From contig CAWCJO010000016.1 of NCBI GenBank assembly GCA_963795935.1, positions 1-64,000 on the forward strand: a stretch of 64,000 nucleotides of DNA, read 5' to 3'. The stretch comes from JAICMB01 sp963795935. Lineage in GTDB: Bacteria; Acidobacteriota; Terriglobia; Bryobacterales; Bryobacteraceae. A program made the position numbers and the translations under genes. Positions 8,130 through 18,000 of the stretch are shown in pieces (positions within the stretch are counted from its first letter, which is position 1; every line of letters starts with the position of its first letter). The notes below the pieces were generated by a model. That model was not told where the DNA came from. It was given only the letters and a program-made list of their open reading frames with translations, and ran no database searches.

Positions 8130-9212
8130 TTGGACAATTCCATTTTCATTCGAGGGGCGCGAGTCCACAACCTCAAGAATGTCTCGCTCGCGATTCCGCA
8201 CAATCTACTGACCGTGGTCACGGGCGTTTCGGGGTCCGGCAAATCGTCGCTGGTGTTCGACACCATCTACGCGGAAGGCCAGCGGCGCTACGTCGAATCG
8301 CTGTCGGCCTATGCGCGCCAGTTTTTGGAGCGCATGGAAAAGCCGGACGTAGACGAGATACTGGGCATCGCTCCTCCCATCGCAATCCGGCAGAGGAATA
8401 CGACGCGAAATCCGCGCTCCACCGTCGCGACGTCGACCGAACTCTACGATTTTCTACGCCTGCTGTTCGCGCGCGCCGGGCGATCCTACTGTCCGCAATG
8501 CGGGCAGCTTGTCGAACGGGACACGGTAGACCAAGTGGCGCAGCGCATGCTCGCGCAAGAGGAAGGCTCGCGCTGGTCCGCGCTGTTTCCAGTTCATTCC
8601 GGGACCAGCACGGAGGCATTGCGGGACCGCCTCTTCGAGCTGCGCAGGAAAGGATTCACTCGACTGTTCCAGAATGGCCGCACCTTCGAGTTTTCGACGC
8701 CGGAGTCGCTGCTGGACATCGATTTCAGGGAACCGCTCTTCGCGCTCGTGGACCGCATCGCCATCTCGCCGGAGCTGCATCAGCGCATCGTCGACACGGT
8801 CGAGACCTGCTACAGAGAAGCGGGCGAAGTGATTTTCCAGCCGGCGGGCGAAGGCGAAGCGCTGCGCTTCAGCGAGAAGTTCGCCTGCAAACGGTGCGGG
8901 ATCGAGATGGCCACGCCGGAGCCGGCGCTATTCAGCTTCAATAGCCCCGTGGGCGCCTGCCCGCGCTGCCAGGGCTTCGGCAACACCATCGACTACGACA
9001 TGGCTCTCGTCATTCCGGATCGGGGACTTTCTCTCGCCGCCGGCGCCGTGGACCCGTGGAACAAGCCGCAATACCGCTGGTATTGGGACGAGACCTTCGC
9101 CGCGGCGGCGAAGAAAGCGAAGGTGCGGTTGAACGTTCCCTTCTGCGATCTGAACGCGGAAGAAAAACAGTTCGTCCATCGATCACGCGCGCCGCTTCTT
9201 CGCCGATGTTGA
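8130..9212 (+). CDS. uvrA: UvrABC excinuclease subunit A, N-terminal segment
   Basis: Damage-recognition ATPase of nucleotide excision repair, first part. From TTG 8130 it reads DNSIFIRGARVHNLKNVSL, the usual UvrA start; TTG 8094 is an alternative. Walker A GVSGSGKSS is at about residues 32-40 and the UvrB-binding region follows with FARAGRSYCPQCG. The first zinc module is CKRC...CPRC at about 252-280. The presence of the UvrB-binding insert argues for UvrA1, not UvrA2. The frame is lost near 9180 after EEKQFVH, and the rest of the protein continues in another frame. One indel explains this. Confidence 0.9.
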   Translation: MDNSIFIRGARVHNLKNVSLAIPHNLLTVVTGVSGSGKSSLVFDTIYAEGQRRYVESLSAYARQFLERMEKPDVDEILGIAPPIAIRQRNTTRNPRSTVATSTELYDFLRLLFARAGRSYCPQCGQLVERDTVDQVAQRMLAQEEGSRWSALFPVHSGTSTEALRDRLFELRRKGFTRLFQNGRTFEFSTPESLLDIDFREPLFALVDRIAISPELHQRIVDTVETCYREAGEVIFQPAGEGEALRFSEKFACKRCGIEMATPEPALFSFNSPVGACPRCQGFGNTIDYDMALVIPDRGLSLAAGAVDPWNKPQYRWYWDETFAAAAKKAKVRLNVPFCDLNAEEKQFVHRSRAPLLRRC

Positions 9213-9234
9213 GACCAAGAAGTACAAGGTTCAC

Positions 9235-10926
9235 GTGCGCGTTTTCCTGAGCCGCTATCGCGGGTACGCCGAATGTCCCGATTGCAACGGCTCGCGTCTG
9301 CGGCAAGAGGCCCGGAACGTGCGCGTCGGCGGCAGCACGCTGCCCGAACTCGTGCGCCTGAATATCGCGCGGGCATGGCGATTTTTTGAAGCTCTGGAGC
9401 TGACGGCGGAGGAGCGCGCCATCGCGGACAAGATACTGTTCGAGATCCGGCAGCGCCTGAAATTCCTGAACGATGTCGGCCTCGAATATCTCACGCTGGA
9501 CCGTCTGTCTTCGACGCTGTCCGGCGGGGAGGCGCAGCGCATCCAGCTTGCGACCTGCCTCGGCTCGCGGCTGGTGGGCGCCTGCTACGTGCTCGACGAG
9601 CCATCGATCGGCCTGCACAGCCGCGACACCGGCCGGCTGATCCGGATTCTTGGGGAACTGCGCGACCTGGGCAACACCATTGTGGTGGTGGAACACGATG
9701 AGGACGTGATGCGCGCCGCCGATCACATTGTCGACCTCGGACCCGGCGCAGGCGAGCTCGGCGGTAACGTGATTTTCGAAGGGCCTTACGCAAAGTTGCT
9801 CGAGGACGGCGCGGCATCGCTGACCTCGCGGTATCTCAAAGGCGAGTTGCAGGCCTGGCATGGATTGGCGCGCCGCAAGCCGAACCCCAAGCGCATTGTG
9901 AAGTTTTTCGGCGCCCGCGCTCACAATCTAAAAAACATCGATGTGAGCATTCCGTTGAACATGATGGTGGCGATCAGCGGCGTCTCCGGATCGGGCAAAT
10001 CGACGCTGGTTCTGGAGGTCGTCTACAAGGTCCTGGAGCGTCATCTCCGCAAGGAAACCGCCGAGGAAGAGAGTTCCGAGTTCGGCGGCGCGATCGAAAA
10101 AGTGACCTGCGGCAGGGTCGAAAATGCGAACCTTTTGACGCAGGTCGTGCTGGTCGATCAGTCGCCCATCGGCCGCACGCCGCGCTCCAACCCCGTAACA
10201 TATATCAAAGCGTTCGATATTATCCGCGAGCTATTCGCGTCCACGCCCGAAGCGCAAAAACGCGGTTACGGCCCCGGCCATTTCTCGTTCAACATCCCCG
10301 GAGGCCGCTGCGAAAATTGCCAGGGCGATGGGACCGTGACGGTCGAAATGCAGTTTCTCGCCGATGTGGAGCTGCTTTGCGAAGAGTGCAAGGGGGCCAG
10401 ATTCAAGAGCGGTATTCTCGACATTCGCTACAAGGGCAAGAATGTCCACGAGGTCTTGCAACTCACGGTGAAGGAGGCTTTGTCGTTTTTCTCCGGCGTG
10501 CCGCGGCTGGTGAACCGGCTTAAAGTCCTGGCCGATGTCGGACTGGGTTATCTGCGCCTGGGCCAGTCCGCGACTACCTTAAGCGGCGGGGAGGCGCAGC
10601 GCGTGAAACTTGCCGCGCATCTCTGTCAGACAAGCTGCGAGGGCACGCTGTACATTTTCGACGAGCCGACCACGGGGCTTCATTTCGACGATATCGCCAA
10701 GCTGCTCGACGCCTTCGACCGCCTGATCCGGAATGGCGGGAGCATCCTGATTATCGAGCACAACATGGACGTGATCCGAAGCGCCGATTGGGTGATCGAT
10801 CTGGGGCCGGAGGGTGGGGATGAAGGCGGCGAGATCGTTGCCCAAGGCACGCCGGAACAGATCATGCGCGCCGCGAACTCCTATACCGGCAAGTACCTGC
10901 GCGCACGGTCCGTAATCACGAAATAA
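9235..10926 (+). CDS. uvrA: UvrABC excinuclease subunit A, C-terminal segment
   Basis: Continuation of uvrA. The homologous frame is readable from about 9190 (RRFFADVETKKYKVHVRVFL) and runs to 10926. It carries CPDC, the first ABC signature LSGGEAQRIQLA, Walker B VLDEPSIGLH, second Walker A GVSGSGKSTLV, the second zinc module CENCQGDG...CEEC, a second signature LSGGEAQRVKLA, and FDEPTTGLHFDD. With the N-terminal part the total is about 930 residues, normal for UvrA. Every motif is intact, so the single break near 9180 may be a sequence error in a working gene. Confidence 0.9.
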   Translation: MRVFLSRYRGYAECPDCNGSRLRQEARNVRVGGSTLPELVRLNIARAWRFFEALELTAEERAIADKILFEIRQRLKFLNDVGLEYLTLDRLSSTLSGGEAQRIQLATCLGSRLVGACYVLDEPSIGLHSRDTGRLIRILGELRDLGNTIVVVEHDEDVMRAADHIVDLGPGAGELGGNVIFEGPYAKLLEDGAASLTSRYLKGELQAWHGLARRKPNPKRIVKFFGARAHNLKNIDVSIPLNMMVAISGVSGSGKSTLVLEVVYKVLERHLRKETAEEESSEFGGAIEKVTCGRVENANLLTQVVLVDQSPIGRTPRSNPVTYIKAFDIIRELFASTPEAQKRGYGPGHFSFNIPGGRCENCQGDGTVTVEMQFLADVELLCEECKGARFKSGILDIRYKGKNVHEVLQLTVKEALSFFSGVPRLVNRLKVLADVGLGYLRLGQSATTLSGGEAQRVKLAAHLCQTSCEGTLYIFDEPTTGLHFDDIAKLLDAFDRLIRNGGSILIIEHNMDVIRSADWVIDLGPEGGDEGGEIVAQGTPEQIMRAANSYTGKYLRARSVITK

Positions 10927-10933
10927 TAGAGAT

Positions 10934-11539
10934 ATGGCGTTCCTGGCCGCGGTCGCGATCCTGGCCGCGTTCCAGACCAATTATTACAACGATGGCCTGA
11001 AGGCGCTCGATGCGAAGCAGTACCAAGCCGCGGCCGACGATTTTACGAAGGCGCTGGCGAGCGATCCGAAGGATTTCACGGCCCACTTCAACCTGGCGTT
11101 TGCTTATGGCATGTTGAACCGGGACTCCGACGCGATCGTGGAATATAAGAAGGCGCTCGAACAGAAACCGGGGCTGTATCAAGCCGAGCTGAACCTGGGC
11201 ATTCTGCTGCTGCGCGACAAGCAGTCCGCCGAAGCTCTACCGCATTTGGTAGCGGCGCAGGCGCAGAAGCCGAAGGAGCTGCGGCCGAATTTTTACCTCG
11301 CCGAGGCCTTGCGCGAGCAGAACCAGCTGGCGCAGGCGGAGCAGGCGTACAACACAGCGCTGCAGATCGATCCGAAAGCGGCAGGCGCGGAACTCGGGCT
11401 TGCGGAGACGCTCGCCCAGGAGGATCGTTTGGCGGAAGCGGCCCCCCATTTTAAAAGAGCCGCGGAGTTGGACTCGCATTACCGCGACGCTTCTGCTCGA
11501 ACTCGCCTCGCTTTACGAAAAGAAAAAGCAGCCCGATGA
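10934..11539 (+). CDS. Tetratricopeptide-repeat protein, N-terminal segment
   Basis: Begins 7 bases after uvrA with a short hydrophobic leader (AFLAAVAILAAF) and then about five TPR units such as YYNDGLKALDAKQYQAAADD and AHFNLAFAYGMLNRDSDAIV. TPRs form helical scaffolds for protein binding. The true frame is lost near 11490. Beyond that this ORF ends in out-of-frame sequence (ASARTRLALRKEKAAR), and the protein continues in the ORF listed next. Gene order suggests co-transcription with the two secreted proteins downstream. Confidence 0.8.
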   Translation: MAFLAAVAILAAFQTNYYNDGLKALDAKQYQAAADDFTKALASDPKDFTAHFNLAFAYGMLNRDSDAIVEYKKALEQKPGLYQAELNLGILLLRDKQSAEALPHLVAAQAQKPKELRPNFYLAEALREQNQLAQAEQAYNTALQIDPKAAGAELGLAETLAQEDRLAEAAPHFKRAAELDSHYRDASARTRLALRKEKAAR

Positions 11540-12149
11540 GGCCATCGCGATTTACGAGCAGTTCCCCGAAAACCCCGGCGCTCAGGAACGCGCCGCAGCG
11601 CTGCTGTTCGATGCCGGCCGCTACGCGGATGCGATCGCGCATTATCAGGAAGCGGTCAAAACCTCGCCCACGCCCGGCAACCAGGTTGCGCTCGCGCAGG
11701 CTTACATTAAGAATAAAGAGCCCGGCAAGGCCCTGCCGATCGTGCAGCAGGTCCTGGCCGGGCGACCCAACGATTACGATTTGCGCATGCTCTATGGACG
11801 AATGATTCGCGACCAGAGGAATTTTCCCGAGGCGTCCCGTCAATTCATGGCCGCGGTGCGGCTGAAGCCCGATGCGGCGGAGGCCTGGAGCGAGCTCGCG
11901 GGCGTTCTCGTGCTGATGGAAGATTACGGCGGAGCTCTCGCGGCGCTGGACAAAATCGCCGCGCTGCACGCCGAAAAACCGGGTCATGTTTATCTGCGAG
12001 CGATGGTGTTCGACAAAGTCCACCAGTTGAAGCCCGCGCTGGAGAGCTATCAGCGGTTCCTTGCGGTGGACGGAGCCAAGGACCCCGACGAGGACTTCAT
12101 CGCGCGGCAGCGTATTCGAATCATCCAGAATGAGTTGAACCGGCGGTGA
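11490..12149 (+). CDS. Tetratricopeptide-repeat protein, C-terminal segment
   Basis: Second part of the TPR protein, readable in its own frame from about 11490 (LLLELASLYEKKKQPDEAIA) through ALLFDAGRYADAIAHYQEAV, MLYGRMIRDQRNFPEASRQF and AWSELAGVLVLMEDYGGALA to NELNRR. Together the two parts make about 405 residues with roughly ten repeats. Its stop overlaps the GTG of the next gene, so these genes are translationally coupled. The junction is a one-base frame change, cause undetermined. Confidence 0.75.
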   Translation, partial: LLLELASLYEKKKQPDEAIAIYEQFPENPGAQERAAALLFDAGRYADAIAHYQEAVKTSPTPGNQVALAQAYIKNKEPGKALPIVQQVLAGRPNDYDLRMLYGRMIRDQRNFPEASRQFMAAVRLKPDAAEAWSELAGVLVLMEDYGGALAALDKIAALHAEKPGHVYLRAMVFDKVHQLKPALESYQRFLAVDGAKDPDEDFIARQRIRIIQNELNRR

Positions 12150-12556
12150 CTTCGATACTCGTTTTATTTCTCGTTTTCGCCGACATCACGGCCGTGAAGT
12201 CGGAGCCGAATCTGGAGAAGCGCTCGGATTTGGCGCTTGCAAACGCCGACCGCGCCATCGACGACGCCCGCAGCGATTACCAGGCCGGCGACCCCGGGAA
12301 AACGGACGCCGATTTGAAGCAGGTCCGCGAGCTGGTGGACTTGTCGCTGGAATCCCTGGAGAGCAGCGGCAAGCAAGCGCGCAACAGCAAGTACTTCAAG
12401 CGAGCCGAGATTAGAATCCGGGAGATGCTGCGGCGCTTGGCCAGTTTTCGTGATGAAATGAGCGTAGACGACCGCAAGCCGCTCGACGATGCGGCCGCGC
12501 GTTTACAGGAAGTGCACGATCGCCTGCTATTGGAGATCATGAGCAAGAAGAGGTAG
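12146..12556 (+). CDS. Small secreted helical protein of unknown function
   Basis: Starts with GTG overlapping the TPR stop codon. A 136-residue product with a short hydrophobic N-terminus (TSILVLFLVFADITAV) that could be a signal peptide, followed by charged helical sequence (ALANADRAIDDARSDYQAGD, KRAEIRIREMLRRLASFRDE). No family is recognised. Tight coupling to the TPR gene and the next secreted protein suggests a common envelope task. That is inference from position only. Confidence 0.65.
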   Translation: MTSILVLFLVFADITAVKSEPNLEKRSDLALANADRAIDDARSDYQAGDPGKTDADLKQVRELVDLSLESLESSGKQARNSKYFKRAEIRIREMLRRLASFRDEMSVDDRKPLDDAAARLQEVHDRLLLEIMSKKR

Positions 12557-12563
12557 TTGTTTT

Positions 12564-13211
12564 ATGCGATTCGCCGCCGCCGCGCTGCTATTATTCGCTT
12601 CGGCGCTCGTCGCGCAGGAGCGCGATTACTTGAGCGCCGATGAGATCGATCAGGTCCGGGAAGCGCAGGACCCCAACGATCGGATGGTCCTATACATCAA
12701 GTTCGCTCAGGAACGGCTCGGGATTCTAGAGCAGCTCATCGCCAAAGAGAAGCCCGGCCGCGCCGCATTCATTCACGACACCATCGAGGATTACTCCAAG
12801 ATCATCGATGCCATCGATACGGTCGCCGACGACGCGCTCAAACGCAAGGTCGACCTTACCAAGAGCATGGCGCTGGTGGCGAGCGCCGAGAAGGACATGG
12901 CCGCCCGGCTGAAAAAAATTGAGGACAGCGAGCCCAAGGATATTGCGCGGTATCAGTTCGTGCTTCAGAATGCTATCGAGACGACGCAGGACAGCGCGGA
13001 GCTTTCGGCCGAAGACCTGAACGCCCGCGCCACCGAGGTCGTTGCGAAGGACAAGAAAGAACAGCAGGAGATTAATTCCTTGAAGGGCGCGAAAGAAGTG
13101 GCCCAGGAGAAAAAGGCGGAACCTGCGGATGGCGATAAGCCCAAGCGCAAGCCGCCCACGCTGCTGCGCAAGGGCGAAACGCTCGACAACGCCAACAAGC
13201 CGCCCCAGTAA
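12564..13211 (+). CDS. Secreted coiled-coil protein of unknown function
   Basis: 215 residues with a clear signal peptide (RFAAAALLLFASALVAQ, cleavage after about residue 18). The mature part is almost all charged helix, with a long central segment (KIIDAIDTVADDALKRKVDL) likely to form a coiled coil and a lysine-rich, low-complexity C-terminus (DKPKRKPPTLLRKGETLDNA). Last gene of the TPR operon. It converges on the pirin gene with only three bases between stop codons. Confidence 0.65.
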   Translation: MRFAAAALLLFASALVAQERDYLSADEIDQVREAQDPNDRMVLYIKFAQERLGILEQLIAKEKPGRAAFIHDTIEDYSKIIDAIDTVADDALKRKVDLTKSMALVASAEKDMAARLKKIEDSEPKDIARYQFVLQNAIETTQDSAELSAEDLNARATEVVAKDKKEQQEINSLKGAKEVAQEKKAEPADGDKPKRKPPTLLRKGETLDNANKPPQ

Positions 13212-13214
13212 TCG

Positions 13215-14093
13215 TTACAGCCGGCCCATCTTCCCGTTCTGGAAATCTTCGTAGGCTTGCACCAGCTCCTGCCGCGTGTTCATCACGAAGGGTCCATAGC
13301 GCGCCACCGGTTCGTTCAGAGGCTGGCCGGCGATTAACAGCACATCGGTATTGCCGCTCGCCGCCGCAGCCGCCGAGAAGGCAATCTCATCCCCATCGTT
13401 CGCGAAGATCGCCACGTCGCCTTGCTTCGCCGCGCTTCCGTCCGCGAATTCGACTGCGCCCCCGATAACATAAGCGAAGGCATTCTGCGCCCGAGGCACG
13501 GGCTGGACGTACCGCGCTCCCGGCGCGAGCGTCACATGCAGATACGCCATCGGAATGCGCGTCTCGATCAAGCCCTTTTCGCCTGACGATTCGCCCGCGA
13601 TTACGCGCACGGTTGCGCCATCCTGTTTCACCACGGGAATTTCAGAGCCCTTGAGCTCCTGGTAGCGCGGCGCCGTCATCTTATCGCGGCGCGGTAAATT
13701 GATCCACAACTGAAAACCTTCCAGCAGCCCGCCTTCGCGCGCGATATCCGGACCCGGCATTTCCGAATGCACCAGGCCGGAGCCCGCCGTCATCCACTGT
13801 ATATCGCCGGCGCCGAGCAGACCGTGGTTGCCGTATGAATCGCGATGCTGGAACTGTCCTTGCAGCACATATGTTACGGTCTCGAAACCGCGGTGCGGGT
13901 GATCGGGAAAGCCTCTCCCATCTCCCGGCCGCATTTCGAACGGCCCCATGTGATCGAGCAGCAGAAACGGATCGAGATCCTCGAGCGAGCGCGTAGGAAA
14001 CGCTCGTTGGATGGGAACCCCGTCGCCTTCGAGCGTGCTCGTACCCGCGACGATACGCGAGACGCCGCGAACCTTCACCGCAACGCTTTCCAT
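13215..14093 (-). CDS. Pirin family protein
   Basis: Bicupin iron protein of 292 residues; bacterial pirins act as quercetinase-like dioxygenases or redox-sensitive co-regulators. The start is ATG 14093, preceded by AAAGGAG; a longer upstream reading overlaps DoxX and is rejected. The N-terminal cupin contains FPDHPHRGFETVTYVLQGQ with the metal-binding histidines and LVHSEMPGP with His/Glu ligands. A C-terminal cupin with FAYVIGGAVEFADG follows. It overlaps the end of the DoxX gene by 19 bases, so the pair is one operon, probably controlled by the divergent MarR regulator. Confidence 0.9.
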   Translation of the reverse strand: MESVAVKVRGVSRIVAGTSTLEGDGVPIQRAFPTRSLEDLDPFLLLDHMGPFEMRPGDGRGFPDHPHRGFETVTYVLQGQFQHRDSYGNHGLLGAGDIQWMTAGSGLVHSEMPGPDIAREGGLLEGFQLWINLPRRDKMTAPRYQELKGSEIPVVKQDGATVRVIAGESSGEKGLIETRIPMAYLHVTLAPGARYVQPVPRAQNAFAYVIGGAVEFADGSAAKQGDVAIFANDGDEIAFSAAAAASGNTDVLLIAGQPLNEPVARYGPFVMNTRQELVQAYEDFQNGKMGRL

Positions 14094-14473
14094 ATTTGCT
14101 CCTTTCGTCCCCAAGCCACGATAGCCGTCGTAACCAGTAGTATTATGGCGAGCGCGGGATTGCCGCCCACGATTAAGAAATGCGTCAAAACCGCGCCAAT
14201 CATGACTACTGTGAGCAGCAGAGCCCCGAACCCAGCGGCGCGCGGGATCAGGAGTCCAAACGCGCCGATCACTTCCAGCGAGCCCGTTAAATAGCGGAAC
14301 CACTGCCCTATTCCAATAACGGCAAACATCCCCACCATTTTCGGATCACCGGCGAGCTTCAATTCGCCCGCCATGAGGAACATGGCCGCCGCCGCGATCT
14401 GAAGCGCCCATAAACCAATATTCTTGACCCTCCATGGCGCGCGCCGCGCCGCGCCAATTGCTATATCCGCCAT
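14075..14473 (-). CDS. DoxX-like membrane protein
   Basis: 132-residue integral membrane protein with four hydrophobic segments (LWALQIAAAAMFLMAGELKL, VIGAFGLLIPRAAGFGALLL, VMIGAVLTHFLIVGG, ALAIILLVTTAIVAW), matching the DoxX-like family. DoxX proteins are quinone-linked oxidoreductase subunits or stress-induced membrane proteins. An AAAGGAGGTTGG ribosome site precedes ATG 14473. It is divergent from MarR and overlaps pirin. MarR-DoxX-pirin groups commonly respond to quinones or electrophiles; that role here is inferred. Confidence 0.85.
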   Translation of the reverse strand: MADIAIGAARRAPWRVKNIGLWALQIAAAAMFLMAGELKLAGDPKMVGMFAVIGIGQWFRYLTGSLEVIGAFGLLIPRAAGFGALLLTVVMIGAVLTHFLIVGGNPALAIILLVTTAIVAWGRKEQIWKALR

Positions 14474-14533
14474 ATGGTTCCAACCTCCTTTTGTTGCAAT
14501 TCATATCTCGAAACCAATATTATCGATGTCAAG
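14474..14533. promoter_or_regulatory. Divergent control region of doxX-pirin and marR
   Basis: The 60 bases between the two start codons must hold both promoters. At 14503-14520 lies ATATCTCGAAACCAATAT, whose left half resembles the TATCTCGAA half-site bound by MhqR-type MarR repressors. The right half is poorly conserved as an inverted repeat, so the operator assignment is tentative. Confidence 0.4.
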
Positions 14534-15019
14534 ATGCCTCAAAAGGATTCAAAACGCGGCGTTCATCTCTGGCTGGTCCTGTGGAAGGCCTACGCCGCCC
14601 TGGAGCGCCATGCCGCCCGCAGCATCGCCGAGCTAAAGCTAGGCTATTCGGATTTCGCCGTTCTCGAAGCGCTGCTGCATAAAGGACCAACGGCCGTGAA
14701 CGCCATTGGCGCCAAGGTTAACCTGACCAGCGGGTCGATCAGCGTGGCGGTGGATCGGCTGGAACAGCGCGGTCTGGTGGAGCGCCGCTCCGATAAGGAA
14801 GACCGCCGCGCGCGCATCGTGCATCTCACGCCGGCCGGTCGCGGCCTCATCGAGCGGGCCTTCGCGTGTCACGCCGAGGCCATGGAAAGCGCCACGTCGG
14901 CTCTCTCGCCGGACGAGCGCGAGCAGGCCATCGCGCTGCTGCGAAGACTCGGCCGATCGGCCGAGATACAAAACCGGCCCGAGCTCAATCGAGCGCGGGC
15001 CGGCAAAAGACAAAGCTGA
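14534..15019 (+). CDS. MarR family transcriptional regulator
   Basis: 161-residue winged-helix repressor. The start is ATG 14534; an ORF start at 14474 would use the divergent promoter region and is less likely. The helix-turn-helix region is YSDFAVLEALLHKGPTAVNA through NLTSGSISVAVDRLEQRGLV, and the wing is ERRSDKEDRRARIVHLTPAG, closely following the MarR consensus. Divergent from doxX-pirin with a 60-base gap, so it probably represses that operon and itself. No ligand-sensing cysteine is obvious near the N-terminus. Confidence 0.9.
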   Translation: MPQKDSKRGVHLWLVLWKAYAALERHAARSIAELKLGYSDFAVLEALLHKGPTAVNAIGAKVNLTSGSISVAVDRLEQRGLVERRSDKEDRRARIVHLTPAGRGLIERAFACHAEAMESATSALSPDEREQAIALLRRLGRSAEIQNRPELNRARAGKRQS

Positions 15020-15027
15020 AAGGGGAT

Positions 15028-18000
15028 TTAGAAAATGATCTTACCCGTGATTTGGACCAGACGCGGCGAAGAGTCGAAGCCCAGGAAGTTCCCATAGGGG
15101 CTGGTGGGCGTGCCCATCATCCCAGTGATCTGGCCGAACGTAGCATCGCCCAATCCGCTATCGGGATTTGCAAAATTCGGGTGATTAAATACATTGAACG
15201 CCTGCAGGCCGAGACCGAACGTCACCTTTTCCCCGAGCTTGAAATTGCGGTACAGATTCATATCGACGTCGAAGAAATGCGGCCCGCGGAACTGATTGCG
15301 GGTCTGCGAAGACCACGCCGTATAGCCATTAAAGCTGTCCGCGCCGCTATTCAAAAACGCATTGGCGTTGATGCAAGGCGTCACGGCCGCGCCCGAGCCA
15401 CAGCTCGTTTGCGCCTGGCCCCCGATGTACTGTGCCAGAAGAGTTCCCCCGCCGTTGCCCAGCGCCCAATTGGCGTCGCTGACCGAGAATGGCAGCCCGG
15501 AGCGCCAGAAGATCTTGCCGGACCATTGCCATCCGCCCAGAACATTGCGGACCAGCCAGTTGCCGGAATGGAACATCGGGCTGACGACAAAGTCGCCGTT
15601 GAAGTTGTTGCGTATGTCGTAATCCGCGTTGCCGTAATTGTTGGCGCTCAGGCTAGCGGATTGATCTGCGCCAGAGTGAGCGTATCGCCGTAGGTGAAAA
15701 CGCCGCCATTCGAGACTTCATCGAGAGCGTGCGACCAAGTGTAATTAAAGTGCGCCGCCACCCAATTCGAAAAGCGCTTGCTCAACGTCACGCTCAGGCC
15801 GTTGTAGTTCGCATAGGCTCCGTTCTGGACGGTACTCACCGTTCCATAGTTTGGCACGCGGGATCCGCCGGCACTCCCGGGACACCGCCGAAAATGCCGT
15901 ACTGGTCATAGGCGTTCGGCCAGGAATTCGTGTACAGGCAGTTTGACGCGAGTGATTGCCGACGTAATTCACAATCAGTACCAGCGAGTTGCTCAACTCT
16001 CGCTGGATCTGAAGGTTCCATTCCTGGACTTCCGGGGCGTGTATCGTGCCTTCAAGTGCGGTGAAACTGGGAGCCGCGAAAACCGCCCCCAGCTTGGCGA
16101 GATTCGCGGAGATCTGGCCGTATGTCTGGTTAATATTAAAAGCCGGCCGCGGATTTCGCCCACGTCGCGGCGCCGCCATTGGGATCGAACGGCAAGGTTC
16201 CCGCGGATGGCCGCACCCGAATATTCACTGTGGCGGGCGGATTGGCGAGCAGATCGTCGACCAGCCCGGCGGGAGGCGAATCATAGAAGATGCCGAAGCC
16301 TCCGCTAACCACGGTCTTGTGGTCGTGGAAGGGCGACCACGAAAAGCCCAGCCGAGGCGACCAATCGAGGAAATCCACGCCCTGATATGCCTGGTGCAGC
16401 CCATAAGCGATATCGCTGCTGTACGGAACGGCGCCGGGATTCGAGCTGGTGAAGCTCGGCCAGGCTGGTCGTGCCGGACTTGAAGTTGGCGAAGCAGTCG
16501 GTCTGGCACACGGGATTGGAATTGCGCTCCACCCGCAGGCCCAGCGTCAGTTTTAAATTCGGAGTGACATTCCATTCATCCTGCGCATAGAGCCCCATGC
16601 CCCACATCGCGATGGGCACGTCGCTCGACTGGTTGAGACTTTCGCGGTACTGGTAGGCGAGGCCATTTGCGAATTGCTGCAGCCCGTTGGTGGTATATCC
16701 GAAATAAACGGCCGGATAGTTATAGAAGAAATTGTGGTCGCTGACATCGTAGCGCCGGAAGTTTTCTCCGAATTTCAGGTTGTGCCGGCCCACCGTCAAC
16801 GTGTAATCGTCGATGAACTGATACTGCGTGATGTTGCGGCCTTGCGGAAAATCAGCAGCGGATTGAAGTCCGGTAAACGGCACCGTGCCGGAGGTTTGTA
16901 TGTCATAGGGAAAGGTGTTGCTGGCGAGCGGTTCGCTCTGCGAGAATAGCGCCTGATAATAGCTCAGCGTTGCCATGAAAGAGTTCGCCGCCCGAGGACC
17001 GAAAATATGCGTCTCGTTGACCTGGGTGTCCCACGAGGGCTGGTCCGAGTTGGCGTCGAAGCTGGGATTAATGGGGCTGATGCTGGTCGGCTGCAGACCG
17101 TGGTCCTGCTTATAGCGGAAATACGCCGTGTCATGGTCGCCGAGCCTCTGGTCGATCTTGAACGCCAGAATCCATTCGGAAGCGAGCGAGGTGGGCGTGG
17201 CCTGAAATTTCGCGGCGCAGGCCTGCGTAGCCGGATTGAACCCCGGCAGACGACAGCGAGTTGCAGGCGCTGGCATTGGCGATCGGCACGGCGCCCGACG
17301 CGCCGGGAGCGCCCGCCCACAGATTGAACATCTTCTGGTACAGCGAGGCCTCGGCCGGTTGCTTCGCCTGCACGTTGGCCAGCACCGCGTTCGCGAAAGC
17401 CGGCGTCGGAACTGTCACCGAATCGACGTTCGGTATCACGAATTTCATTCCCTCGTTATCGAAAAAGAAGAAGGTGTGATTTTTCCAAATGGGACCGCCG
17501 ATGGAATCCGCCCATTGATTCGCGTTCGAAAACGCCCTGGGAGCGCCATAGAAATTGTTGAACCAATCGTTGGCGTTCATGGCGCGGCCGTTCCACCAAT
17601 ACAGCGCGTTTCCGTGGAACTGATTCGTTCCGGACTTGGTGACATACGAAACCTGCGCGCCGGAGAGCTGGCCGTACTGGCCGGCGTAAGGGTTGGCGAT
17701 AACGGTGGCTTCCCCGATCTCGTTCTGACCCAACGTAAGATTCGAGGCCCCTGAATTGTTGATATTAAAATACGGGTCCATGTCGTTCTCGCCGTTGACC
17801 GTGAACAGGTTCGAGGTGGCCGGCAAGCCGTTGACCGTGAAGTTGCCATACCCGCCGGTGCCGTTGACTACCGACGCCCGGAGCCGTAAACGCGATGTTC
17901 GTAATATCGCCGCCCGCGCTCGGCAGCAGCTCAATCTGCTGCGTCGTGAACGACGTCGTCTGGCTCGGCTCGGTGCTGATGAGCGGCGCGGTTTCCGTTA

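Noticed and set aside
9170..9235. Programmed frameshifting in uvrA
   Set aside because: No slippery heptamer with a downstream structure is evident, and uvrA is not known to need recoding. A plain indel is simpler.
8130..10926. UvrA2-type (UvrB-independent) paralogue
   Set aside because: The UvrB-binding region with its CPQCG segment is present, as in ordinary UvrA.
14094..14303. Longer N-terminus of the pirin gene up to 14303
   Set aside because: It overlaps most of the DoxX gene; AAAGGAG directly before ATG 14093 fixes the start.
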